From Pokkaliibacter sp046614695 (GTDB taxonomy: Bacteria > Pseudomonadota > Gammaproteobacteria > Pseudomonadales > Balneatricaceae): 64,000 nt of DNA. The notes beneath the pieces were generated by a model, which had not been told where the DNA came from, made no database searches, and worked only from the letters and a program-made list of their open reading frames with translations. Positions 34,064-41,719 of the stretch are shown here, piece by piece. The translations under genes were made by a program, and so were the position numbers. How positions within the stretch are numbered: the first letter of the stretch is position 1; each line of letters begins with the position of its first letter. The DNA lies in NCBI RefSeq assembly GCF_046614695.1, contig NZ_JBKKHQ010000015.1, positions 62,001 through 126,000 of the forward strand. Reading direction: 5' to 3'.

Positions 34064-34408
34064 TTAATTATTGCGGGCGGTAATCCATTCCCGTTTTTGT
34101 TGGCAGTCACTTTGCGCTGCACGCTGCTGCGTCCTGCAGACTTCGGTTTGCCATTTATTTGCAAGATGGTTCAGGGAGATAAATTCCTCCATGGAAATTT
34201 TCTTATTTCTATCCTGATCCAGCGCATCAAACATTTTTTCAACGGCTGGCAATGCTTTTGCCTCTTGCCGGGATAACAAATGGTCATGATTGCTATCAAG
34301 ATGAGTGAAAAGATCCCTGAGAATATCTGCTGCACTCCATGCGTTTTCAGTGGCGACCATTCCTGTCACCAGAAAACCTGCAGTTAAAATAATCTCTTTC
34401 ACTTTCAT
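34064..34408 (-). CDS. Secreted two-EF-hand protein, 114 residues
   Basis: The signal peptide (KVKEIILTAGFLVTGMVATE) is cut near WSA. Two EF-hand loops follow: DSNHDHLLSRQEA and DQDRNKKISMEEF. The second has Lys where Gly is normal, so its calcium affinity may be lower. A C-terminal basic, glutamine-rich tail contains two cysteines. I chose the ATG at 34408 because GGGA precedes it at seven bases; a frame to 34447 would spoil the signal peptide. The role is unknown. It is upstream of the second EF-hand gene on the same strand. Confidence 0.75.
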   Translation of the reverse strand: MKVKEIILTAGFLVTGMVATENAWSAADILRDLFTHLDSNHDHLLSRQEAKALPAVEKMFDALDQDRNKKISMEEFISLNHLANKWQTEVCRTQQRAAQSDCQQKREWITARNN

Positions 34409-34976
34409 CTCTGATTCCCGTAGTGATTGCCGTGTGGCGCAAGGCACTCACATTCCCTGGGACCCCTAAGGGTAAATTCCTTTTCAAATGGACGCTGCCA
34501 GACGGAAGGTTCCGGGGTGGCTGTGGCAGTCGGTTTGGGGTGAAACCTTCTGTCTGGCGCCGCGTTTGCGGTTGCGTCACAGTAGATATATCAAAGTGCG
34601 TGCCAGCTTTTTAAAAGTCCTTATAAAACAATGGTTTGAATGTTTTTTTTGCGCGTATTCTTCTGTTGCTTTGTCGGTTGATCAGGTTTAATGTCCGCAA
34701 ATCACTGAAAAGCGTCGCAAATTTGCGACGAGTGGTTTGCTGAGGGTGAAGGCTTTAAACAGATCTCCTGATTTTCCGTGGCCTGCAGATGTGTCGCCAA
34801 AAACAGACAGGCTCTCGGCGGGTGTCGCGCAAACGGCGACAATACTGATTTTTCTACTGTTTACCCGGGTTCAGCTAAAAGGTAGTGCGCTCATGTATCG
34901 CCATTCAGTACGATGCTGAGATTCAGATGTGTCGAAGTCTCGTCTGAGATCAGAATTTAGTCATTAAGGAGTTTAC
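34409..34976. promoter_or_regulatory. 568-base divergent region, EF-hand gene and rsmC
   Basis: The left part, on the minus strand, is a long leader for the EF-hand gene with a 15-base inverted repeat (one mismatch) at 34497-34511 and 34544-34558. The right part holds a perfect 18-base palindrome at 34713-34730 and a TGTCGC-N7-GCGACA dyad at 34823-34841, both upstream of rsmC. A further single TGTCGC lies near 34792. No convincing gene was found. Confidence 0.5.
34713..34730. promoter_or_regulatory. Perfect 18-base palindrome upstream of rsmC
   Basis: CGTCGCAAATTTGCGACG is fully self-complementary and lies 247 bases before the rsmC start. Its half TTGCGAC recurs in the gbcA-gbcB gap. It is likely a binding site for a dimeric regulator; the protein is not known. 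Confidence 0.5.
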
Positions 34977-36005
34977 ATGTCGGCAAGTAATAGCTGGATG
35001 CCGGTCAACCAGATGCTGTGGAGAAATGAGTCACTTTTGGGTGACCAACCACTTCTGGTTGTTAACCCTCCCGAGCTGGCGGGCTGGCAGGACTATAAAA
35101 CTTCAGCCACGTTTTTCACTCAGGACTTTCGGGTGCATGGGCTGTTTGAAGCTGCCGGCCTGAACTCCTATTTTGCTGCTTTCCCGAAAGCAGAGCCTGG
35201 CGTTTCTAGTGCGCTGCTGTATTGGCCCAAGTCGAAAGAGCTAGGGCGCATGCTGCTGGCAGCGGTGGCCAGTATCCTTGGTCCTAAAGGGGTTATTCTT
35301 ATTGCAGGCGAGCATCAGGGTGGTGTCAAAAGTGCTCAGACCATAGCAGAAGAACTATGCGGCCAGAAGGTGATTAAACTGGACAATGCCCGCCGCTGTA
35401 CTCTATACAGAATAGAGACAGCTGACGCGATTATGACTTTTGATGCCGCGAAGTGGCTATCAACACTGGATATCGAAGTACAGCAAGAGCGCTACAAAGT
35501 ACTGAGTTATCCGGGGGTGTTCAGCCATGCTGAACTTGATGAAGCCACTAAAATGCTGCTTGAAATCGTATCGCTGCCGGAGTCTGGTCGTTGTCTGGAT
35601 TTTGGTTGTGGCGCCGGTGTCATTGGAGCCGTTGTTGCCAGTCGTAAGCCCGGTCTTACGGTGGAAATGCTCGATGTTAATGCGCTGGCTTTGGAGAGTA
35701 GTCGCCTTACTTGCGAAGCAAATGGTGTTGTGGCTCGTGTTTTTGCCAGCAATGCCTGGAGTGAAGCAGAAGGTAAGTATGATGTGATTCTAAGCAATCC
35801 GCCTTTTCATACCGGGTTAAAGCTGGATTTCCGACCCGCGGCTGAGTTGATTAAGGCTGCGAGAAAGCATTTACACTTCGATGGGGATCTGACTTTGGTC
35901 GCAAATGGCTTCCTGCCCTATGAAAGCTGGCTTGCGGAGTCTTTCAGAAAGGTGCATGTTGTCAGTGAAAACTCTCGATTTAAGGTCTATAAAGCCAGAG
36001 GGTGA
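34977..36005 (+). CDS. rsmC: 16S rRNA (guanine-1207-N2)-methyltransferase
   Basis: The enzyme methylates G1207 of 16S rRNA in the 30S subunit, using SAM. It has the two-domain RsmC structure: a degenerate N-terminal methyltransferase-like half (about 1-170) and a catalytic half. The catalytic half has YPGVFSHAELDEATKMLLE near 178, the SAM loop CLDFGCGAGVIGA near 205 and the catalytic SNPPFHTG near 272. The 342-residue length is typical. The start follows AAGGAGTTTAC. Regulatory dyads lie in its long upstream region. Confidence 0.93.
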   Translation: MSASNSWMPVNQMLWRNESLLGDQPLLVVNPPELAGWQDYKTSATFFTQDFRVHGLFEAAGLNSYFAAFPKAEPGVSSALLYWPKSKELGRMLLAAVASILGPKGVILIAGEHQGGVKSAQTIAEELCGQKVIKLDNARRCTLYRIETADAIMTFDAAKWLSTLDIEVQQERYKVLSYPGVFSHAELDEATKMLLEIVSLPESGRCLDFGCGAGVIGAVVASRKPGLTVEMLDVNALALESSRLTCEANGVVARVFASNAWSEAEGKYDVILSNPPFHTGLKLDFRPAAELIKAARKHLHFDGDLTLVANGFLPYESWLAESFRKVHVVSENSRFKVYKARG

Positions 36006-36206
36006 TTTTTAAGGCGAGTGCTTGGATCACCGCACTCCTGCTGGTATTAAATAAGTATCAGAATAACTCTGCTACTTAGAGCGTGATGGTTTTGGTTAGT
36101 GAGGATGCTTACTCAGGGATGAGCAGCTAAATTTGTTACTCTGGAACAGAATCCCAGGAAGGTGTATCAGGTTCTGGTTCAAGAGATACAGGTGGGCAAA
36201 TAGACT

Positions 36207-37232
36207 ATGCGTGAATATGTGAATTCCGCCTGGGTCGCCTGCGTTTACCGAACGCTGGTGAGCTTGGGTTTAAATGCCGGTGAGCTCTTTGCGCGTTTTG
36301 GCTTAAAGGAAGAGGATTTGAGTCATCCTACTGCCGTCATGGATGCTGAAAAGCTCCGTATGATGTGTAAGGAAGTAGAGAAGACTCATCCTGACTTTGG
36401 CCTTAATGTGGGTCTCCATCTTCATCCAATGAGCTTTAACAGTCTCTCGCTGGAAGTGTTGGCGCAGAACAGTTTGCGTAAGGCGCTTCAGTCCTACAGT
36501 GATAACTATCACCGGATCTGTAATCTGGGTGAAGTGGTCATTGAGGAGCGTAATGGCAAGGTCGAAGTGTCCCTTGTGCCGAATCAGGACTTTGAGAATA
36601 TTTCCATTGGACTGGTCGATGCGAATCTCTCGACACTGCTGACATTGAGCCGTTTTGTCACCGCATCTCCGATCAAGCCGGTGGAACTGGTTCATTACAA
36701 CACAGCGATGAAGTCACGTTACGAGGCCTTCTTCGATGCCACGATGGTTTCTGAAGGCTACAAAATTGCCTTGCGCTTTGATGCTGCCGAAGCTAACAAG
36801 CCGCTTTATTCCTACATTGAAGGGCAAGGGGAAGAGCTGCGTCGATTTATTTCCGACTCCTCTCCGGTTTCTCTGGGGCAGAAAGTTAAGCTGATCATTG
36901 CGAAAGGCTTGGGCCAAAAAAAGGTCACTTTGGAATATGTTGCTGCTCAGCTTTTTATGAGCCCGCGTTCATTGCAGCGTAAACTTTCTGAAGAAGAGCT
37001 GTTATTTCAGGATTTACTGGAAAATGTCCGTCGCCACCGCGCACGTGTGCTTTTCACTAATCCTGATATCCCGCTCATCAAGGTGTCGAGCCAGCTGGGC
37101 TTCCAGAGTCAGAATGGACTCAGCCGCTTTACTCGTGCATGGATGGACATGAGTCCACGTGAGTTACGGCGTAAGTGGACACCGGGAAGAGGTGGGAGTG
37201 CTGGGATGGAACATGATTCCATGAGCTTCTAG
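36207..37232 (+). CDS. AraC-family regulator (OruR/ArgR2-like)
   Basis: The 341-residue protein has an N-terminal arabinose-binding-like domain of the PF12625 type (about residues 15-205, starting VYRTLVSLGLNAGELFARFGL). A C-terminal double helix-turn-helix follows (about 235-325) with VTLEYVAAQLFMSPRSLQRKL and IKVSSQLGFQSQNGLSRFTRAW. Proteins with this layout regulate ornithine, alcohol or virulence genes. No target operon lies next to it. The 201-base upstream gap shows no clear operator. A strong terminator follows. Confidence 0.88.
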   Translation: MREYVNSAWVACVYRTLVSLGLNAGELFARFGLKEEDLSHPTAVMDAEKLRMMCKEVEKTHPDFGLNVGLHLHPMSFNSLSLEVLAQNSLRKALQSYSDNYHRICNLGEVVIEERNGKVEVSLVPNQDFENISIGLVDANLSTLLTLSRFVTASPIKPVELVHYNTAMKSRYEAFFDATMVSEGYKIALRFDAAEANKPLYSYIEGQGEELRRFISDSSPVSLGQKVKLIIAKGLGQKKVTLEYVAAQLFMSPRSLQRKLSEEELLFQDLLENVRRHRARVLFTNPDIPLIKVSSQLGFQSQNGLSRFTRAWMDMSPRELRRKWTPGRGGSAGMEHDSMSF

Positions 37233-37239
37233 CCGCCCT

Positions 37240-37268
37240 AAAAAAACCGCGCTAAGCGCGGTTTTTTT
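37240..37268. terminator. Bidirectional terminator
   Basis: The stem ACCGCGC/GCGCGGT with loop TAA is flanked by A- and T-runs. It serves the AraC gene and the convergent thioesterase gene. Confidence 0.92.
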
Positions 37269-37288
37269 ATATCTGTAATTTATGAGGT

Positions 37289-37729
37289 TCAGTGATTCTG
37301 AGGCTCTTCACAAAGATCCAGTAAAGGCTGCAGGAAGCTCATGTCACGGCAAGGGCGACCATTGGCCGTCATGGCGGCACAGGTAAAACGTCCTTTGACC
37401 ATGGTTCGGCCTTCAGGATTGAGAATTTCCTGCTCAAAAATCACCCGGACACGTCCCATGCGCGAGACACGCAGAACAATAGTGCATTCATCGCCACTCT
37501 TGAGAGGCATCAGGTAATCCAGTTCTGCACGAGTGACGACAACGTGAATACCTTCCTGGGTTAGTCTGGCAAAGTCGAGGTCGATGGATTTTATGAACTC
37601 ATGGCGGCAATGCTCCATGTAGTTCTGATAAACCGCATTATTTACAATGCCCTGCATATCGCACTCGTAATCTCGTACCTGAAGAGTTAGTTGATAATGC
37701 ACCTTTTCGCCCTGATTGAGAAAAGGCAC
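37289..37729 (-). CDS. YbgC/FadM-type acyl-CoA thioesterase
   Basis: The 146-residue hotdog-fold thioesterase has the 4HBT signature RDYECDMQGIVNNAVYQNYME near residue 19, where the Asp and the following helix form the acyl-CoA site. GIHVVVTRAELDYLMPLKSGD continues the fold. It probably hydrolyses an acyl-CoA in the cytoplasm. The tol-pal genes that usually accompany ybgC are not here, so FadM-like or other function is equally possible. It is monocistronic. Confidence 0.85.
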   Translation of the reverse strand: MPFLNQGEKVHYQLTLQVRDYECDMQGIVNNAVYQNYMEHCRHEFIKSIDLDFARLTQEGIHVVVTRAELDYLMPLKSGDECTIVLRVSRMGRVRVIFEQEILNPEGRTMVKGRFTCAAMTANGRPCRDMSFLQPLLDLCEEPQNH

Positions 37730-37847
37730 TAGCCTAGCGGATTAGGCCTGCTCAAGGTAGTTTGTGTGCTTACCGAGTGCAGTCTTTTTTAGGTGAGGCA
37801 GCCTTAAGTCAGTTAGACTGTCGCCAGCAATTGTCAAAGAGGTTGGT

Positions 37848-38279
37848 ATGCGCGTTTGTGGTATTGAGTTAAAAGGCAATGAAGCGGTCATCGCTTTGCT
37901 GGAAAGAGATCGTGGGCTGTTTCATTGGCTGCCATGCAGGGCTAATCGTGTTGCCCTCAAGGATGTGCAATCGACGGAAGAAACCCGACGCTTTCAGTTT
38001 GCCCTGGCAAAACTGTTTGAGGACTATAAGGTGGACCAGGTTGCCATTATTTCCCGTCCTCATAAAGGTAAATACGCCGGGGAAGGCAGTACCTTTAAAA
38101 TGGAAGCGGCGATTCAGCTTATCTCAGGTGTGGAAGTGGGTTTGATCAGTCAGGCTCAGATCCGAGAGCACCTTGAGCGTTTTCCCGTGGATGAATCCGA
38201 CCTTGGGGTCAAGCGTTTTCAGAAAGGAGCATTTCTTGCCGGTTATGTGTGGCTGGGTCAGCTACCAGCGGGTGATTGA
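37848..38279 (+). CDS. DUF3010-family protein
   Basis: The 143-residue protein matches DUF3010, found mainly in marine gammaproteobacteria. It opens RVCGIELKGNEAVIALLERD, a strand pattern like an RNase H/actin-fold first hairpin. It continues with VDQVAIISRPHKGKYAGEGSTFKMEA near residue 63 and GVKRFQKGAFLAGYVWLGQ at the end. No catalytic residues can be assigned with certainty and the function is unknown. It is a single gene, divergent from the thioesterase. Confidence 0.82.
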   Translation: MRVCGIELKGNEAVIALLERDRGLFHWLPCRANRVALKDVQSTEETRRFQFALAKLFEDYKVDQVAIISRPHKGKYAGEGSTFKMEAAIQLISGVEVGLISQAQIREHLERFPVDESDLGVKRFQKGAFLAGYVWLGQLPAGD

Positions 38280-38310
38280 TAAGGGTGTCTGAATCCTGAG
38301 CAACGGGCTG

Positions 38311-38333
38311 GAGGCCGCATGAGGCGGCCTTTG
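38311..38333 (+). terminator. Hairpin after the DUF3010 gene
   Basis: AGGCCGC/GCGGCCT with loop ATGAG has only a short TTGG tail, so it is a weak or structural terminator. Confidence 0.5.
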
Positions 38334-38350
38334 GTCAGTTTAATTCAGAC

Positions 38351-38400
38351 TTATCCACAAAGCTGTCAACGGTTTTTGGGGATAATCAGTCTGTCCACAA
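38351..38400. promoter_or_regulatory. Cluster of DnaA-box-like sites
   Basis: TTATCCACA at 38351-38359 is a perfect DnaA box. A reverse TTATCCCC at 38378-38385 and TGTCCACAA at 38392-38400 are near matches within 50 bases. They lie in the gap after the DUF3010 gene, overlapping the end of the next gene. No replication gene is adjacent. Confidence 0.4.
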
Positions 38401-38754
38401 AATTTCTTGAATCCCGTCTCTGCCTACCGACCACCATTCATCCGGGTCTTGCTCTTCACTCCAGCCGCTTCTTATGCAGCGGATCTCACGTTGAAGTCCT
38501 TCGTAGGCAGCTTTAGCGCATTCCAGGTCTGTGGCCCATGGTGTCTGATCCGAGTCTAGCCAGACGCTGGTGAAGTTTTTGCCTGCGGCTTGCTCAACCA
38601 GCATCACAGGCACATCTGCAACGGTGCAGTGCCAGCTACTACCTTTCTTCCGAATCTCTGGTGTGGTGACATTCATTGCCTGGGCAAGCCAGCTGACGAT
38701 GTCTTCCACTGCGGTACTTCTTACGTAAATTTCAATATCGGGATGTCGAAGCAT
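38386..38754 (-). CDS. Protein of unknown function, 122 residues
   Basis: I do not recognise this protein. It has no signal peptide or membrane segment. It begins with a strand and helix (IEIYVRSTAVEDIVSWLAQAM) and contains many Trp residues, including DEWWSV near the C-terminus, so it is probably a compact alpha-beta protein. It starts just after the stop of an 87-residue membrane protein gene, which in turn overlaps dapE, so the three are likely one transcript. DnaA-like sites lie at its 3' end. Confidence 0.65.
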   Translation of the reverse strand: MLRHPDIEIYVRSTAVEDIVSWLAQAMNVTTPEIRKKGSSWHCTVADVPVMLVEQAAGKNFTSVWLDSDQTPWATDLECAKAAYEGLQREIRCIRSGWSEEQDPDEWWSVGRDGIQEILWTD

Positions 38755-38755
38755 G

Positions 38756-39019
38756 TCAGGAATCCAAAAAGCGAACGAGCCAAATAAGCAGAATCATAAG
38801 ATAACCTGTCAGCGCCACCAACGCGCCTGTGCCTGCCATTATCCAGCAGATTGCTGACGCCGGTCCAAGCCAGTTATCAGGAATTACAAACCAGTGAAGC
38901 AGGATCTTGCCGCCAAGACCTGCAAAAAAAAGCATGGAACCGCCGAGGAGAGCCCCGACATAAGCCTGAGTGTAATAGCTCCAGCGGCGGACCCAGTCGA
39001 AAGATTTACGTCGCATCAA
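38756..39019 (-). CDS. Small membrane protein of unknown function, 87 residues
   Basis: This short protein has a basic N-terminus and two or three hydrophobic segments (about residues 17-35, 47-68 and 70-85), so it is an inner-membrane protein. No family is recognised. The start ATG lies inside the 3' end of dapE (14-base overlap) and its stop is directly before the next gene, which supports translation as part of the dapE operon. A link to lysine or peptidoglycan synthesis is only a guess from position. Confidence 0.65.
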   Translation of the reverse strand: MMRRKSFDWVRRWSYYTQAYVGALLGGSMLFFAGLGGKILLHWFVIPDNWLGPASAICWIMAGTGALVALTGYLMILLIWLVRFLDS

Positions 39020-40151
39020 CCAGTAGTCGGGCCAGAATGTTCTCGTACAGTGATGAGAGAATATCCAGATCCTCTGCTCGCACGCATTCGTTGATCTTGT
39101 GGATTGTGGCGTTCACAGGACCAAGCTCAAGTACCTGAGCGCCTGTTGGTGCAATAAAGCGACCGTCAGATGTTCCGCCTGAAGTCGATAGCTCGGTTTC
39201 AATACCAGTGATGGCGCGGATGCTTTCAACGGCAGCTTCAACTAACGCGCCTTTATCCGTCAGAAACGGATGGCCGCTCAATGTCCAGTTCAGCTCATAG
39301 TCCAGACCGTGTTTATCCAGAATGGCTAAAACACGTTCTTTAAGGCTCTGATCAGTCGATTCAGTGGAGAAACGGAAGTTGAACTGAATATCTACATCGC
39401 CCGGAACAACGTTGGTGGCGCCAGTGCCTGCATGAATATTGGAAATTTGAAAACTGGTTGGAGGGAAAAAGTCATTCCCTTCATCCCACTGAGTTGCTGA
39501 TAACTCAGCCAGTGCCGGAGCCGCCAAATGAATCGGGTTTTTCACCAGATGAGGGTAGGCAACATGGCCCTGTACGCCCTGAACCACCAAATGGCCACTC
39601 AGTGATCCGCGACGGCCATTTTTGATCACATCACCGGTCTGGGTGGTGCTTGAAGGTTCGCCCACGATGCACCAGGTGATTTTTTCATTACGGGCTTCCA
39701 GAGTGTCAATCACCCGTGTTGTGCCGTTAATAAATGGACCTTCTTCATCGCTGGTAATCAGGAAAGCAATGGATCCGTGGTGATCCGGATGATGTTCTAC
39801 AAAGCGCTCGCATGCTGTCACCATGGCTGCCAGGCTGCCTTTCATATCGGCTGCGCCACGACCATAGAGCTTGCCTTCGCGGAAGGTTGGCTCGAAGGGG
39901 GGAGAGTCCCACTTTTCTAGCGGGCCTGAGGGGACGACATCGGTATGACCGGCGAAGCAGAAAACCGGACCATTATCGCCACGGCGTGCCCAGAAGTTAT
40001 CGGTGTCCTCGAAGCGCAGGCGTTCAATGCTAAAGCCAATGCGTTCCAGCCGGGCAATCATGGCTTCCTGACAGCCATTATCCTCAGGCGTCACCGAGGG
40101 ACGGGAGATCAGGTCGCAGGCGAGTTCGAGTGTCGGCGATAAGGCGGTCAT
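39006..40151 (-). CDS. dapE: Succinyl-diaminopimelate desuccinylase
   Basis: This di-zinc enzyme removes the succinyl group from N-succinyl-LL-diaminopimelate in lysine and peptidoglycan synthesis. Metal ligands lie in CFAGHTDVVPSGP near residue 65, GRGAADMKGSLAAM near 97 and SDEEGPFINGT near 132, and near the C-terminus GGTSDGRFIAPTGAQVLELG is the family signature. The ATG at 40151 gives 381 residues, the normal size; a frame extending to 40208 does not fit the family. It is the first gene of a unit with two small unknown genes. Confidence 0.95.
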   Translation of the reverse strand: MTALSPTLELACDLISRPSVTPEDNGCQEAMIARLERIGFSIERLRFEDTDNFWARRGDNGPVFCFAGHTDVVPSGPLEKWDSPPFEPTFREGKLYGRGAADMKGSLAAMVTACERFVEHHPDHHGSIAFLITSDEEGPFINGTTRVIDTLEARNEKITWCIVGEPSSTTQTGDVIKNGRRGSLSGHLVVQGVQGHVAYPHLVKNPIHLAAPALAELSATQWDEGNDFFPPTSFQISNIHAGTGATNVVPGDVDIQFNFRFSTESTDQSLKERVLAILDKHGLDYELNWTLSGHPFLTDKGALVEAAVESIRAITGIETELSTSGGTSDGRFIAPTGAQVLELGPVNATIHKINECVRAEDLDILSSLYENILARLLVDAT

Positions 40152-40204
40152 GTGATGTTGTGCTCGATCAGGCTGAAGAGTGGAATAGTTGAGGCGTAGT
40201 GTAA

Positions 40205-40233
40205 ACAAAAAAGGGCGGTCTGTGACCGCCCTT
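40205..40233 (-). terminator. Terminator after dapD
   Basis: The stem AAGGGCGGTC/GACCGCCCTT with loop TGT is followed on the minus strand by a T-run, ending dapD before dapE. Confidence 0.9.
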
Positions 40234-40252
40234 GTTCGATCCTTAAGTTGGA

Positions 40253-41290
40253 TCAGTTATGTGCGTGCAGCGCTTCGTTAAGCTCAATTGCCGTCTTGTT
40301 GGTCTTGCACTCGATACGGCCGGTCTGAGAGTTGCGACGGAACAACAAGTCTGGCTGGCCAGCCAGTTCTCCTGCCTTCACAACTTTTACTTCATTACCA
40401 GAGTCATCAAGCAGAGAGACTTTGGAACCGCCGGTCAGGTACAAACCAGCTTCCAGTGTGCATCGGTCACCCAGCGGGATGCCAAGGCCTGCATTGGCTC
40501 CCAGCAGGCAGTTTTCGCCCACGGAGATGACTACATTGTTGCCACCGGACAGTGTGCCCATGGTAGAGCAGCCGCCACCCAGATCGGAACCTGAGCCTAC
40601 AACAACGCCAGCAGAGATGCGGCCTTCGACCATGCTTGTGCCGAGCGTGCCTGCGTTAAAGTTAACAAAGCCTTCGTGCATGACGGTGGTGCCTTCACCC
40701 AGGTGAGCACCTAAACGGACACGGTCGGCATCGCCAATACGAACACCGGCAGGGACCACGTAGTCGGCCATGCGTGGGAATTTATCAACGGAGATAACAG
40801 TTAGCCAGTCTCCGCGGATGCGGGCTTTAAGGCGGCGGTCATTCAGCTCATCCAGTGCTACCGGGCCTTCATTAGTCCAGGCAACGTTAGGCAGCAGACC
40901 GAACATGCCGGTCAGATTCAGGCTATGAGGCTTGGCAAGGCGATGAGAAAGCAATTGCAGCTTGAGGTAAACCTCCGCCAGTGAAGCCGGTGCTTCATCG
41001 TTTTCAAGAATGGTCAGCAGCAGCGGGCTTGAGCCATGTTGACTGATGGCCAGAAGTTCAGCCATCTGTTCTTCACCCTGCTGGCTAAGCGCAGCGGCCA
41101 ACGCTGGGATCTGGTCAACATTCAACTCAATGACCTGATTGCCGCCTTCGTATCCTGCAAACTGGCGAAATGCGCTGATCAGCTCTGCAGAAGGATTGGC
41201 TTTGGGATAAGGGTAGAACACCTCCAGCCAGTTACCTGCCTGAGATTGGCTGCCAACGCCCAGGCCGAGGGCTAGGGGGGATGTGCTCAT
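40253..41290 (-). CDS. dapD: Tetrahydrodipicolinate N-succinyltransferase, long form
   Basis: The enzyme succinylates tetrahydrodipicolinate in the lysine pathway. It is the 345-residue form found in Pseudomonas and actinobacteria, not the 274-residue E. coli form. The N-terminal domain is followed by a left-handed beta helix with VRIGDADRVRLGAHLGEG near residue 185, MHEGFVNFNAGTLG and GSGSDLGGGCSTMGTLSGG near 235. Two ATGs lie close together; the second (41290) has AGGAG at seven bases, while the first (41296) would place it too close. It is flanked by dapE and yffB. Confidence 0.94.
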   Translation of the reverse strand: MSTSPLALGLGVGSQSQAGNWLEVFYPYPKANPSAELISAFRQFAGYEGGNQVIELNVDQIPALAAALSQQGEEQMAELLAISQHGSSPLLLTILENDEAPASLAEVYLKLQLLSHRLAKPHSLNLTGMFGLLPNVAWTNEGPVALDELNDRRLKARIRGDWLTVISVDKFPRMADYVVPAGVRIGDADRVRLGAHLGEGTTVMHEGFVNFNAGTLGTSMVEGRISAGVVVGSGSDLGGGCSTMGTLSGGNNVVISVGENCLLGANAGLGIPLGDRCTLEAGLYLTGGSKVSLLDDSGNEVKVVKAGELAGQPDLLFRRNSQTGRIECKTNKTAIELNEALHAHN

Positions 41291-41357
41291 AATCATTCTC
41301 CTGTAATCGCTTTTATCGCTAGCGTGTCGTAATCGTCAGATGAGTGAGGGCAAAGCC

Positions 41358-41705
41358 TCATTCATTAAAAAAATCCTGATAGCTATTGGCATTGAAGCCA
41401 ACCAGAGCTTTGTCGCCTGAAATCAGCAGAGGGCGCTTGATCAGGCTGGGTGTTGCCAGCATGAGCTTAATGGCCTTATCGCCATCAAGATCTGCTTTTT
41501 CTGCATCATCAATTTGTCGCCAAGTCGTACTGCGTTTGTTCAGTAACGTTTCCCAACCCAGCTGCTCGCACCAGGCGCTTAGCTGCTCTTCGTTGAGGCC
41601 ATCCTGGCGATAATCATGAAACTGGTAGGTAACGCTTTCAGAGTCCAGCCACTGGCGCGCTTTTTTTACGGTGTCGCAGTTTTTAATACCGTAGAGCGTG
41701 GTCAT
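41358..41705 (-). CDS. yffB: ArsC/Spx-type reductase YffB
   Basis: This 115-residue thioredoxin-fold protein of the ArsC/Spx family has TLYGIKNCDTVKKARQWLD at the start, with a single catalytic-type cysteine, and PSLIKRPLLISGDKALVGF near residue 88. The family appears to use glutathione, but its substrate is unsettled. I use the ATG at 41705 with GGTGA at five bases; a GTG lies three codons upstream. It is downstream of dapC, 14 bases away, in the gene order glnD-dapC-yffB-dapD usual for pseudomonads. Confidence 0.88.
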   Translation of the reverse strand: MTTLYGIKNCDTVKKARQWLDSESVTYQFHDYRQDGLNEEQLSAWCEQLGWETLLNKRSTTWRQIDDAEKADLDGDKAIKLMLATPSLIKRPLLISGDKALVGFNANSYQDFFNE

Positions 41706-41719
41706 GTCAGTCACCGTTC

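Noticed and set aside
34713..34841. Assigning the rsmC-upstream palindromes to an ArgR/GbdR-type regulator
   Set aside because: None of these TGTCGC copies is followed by AA after eight bases, so the half-site rule met in the gbcA-gbcB gap fails here.
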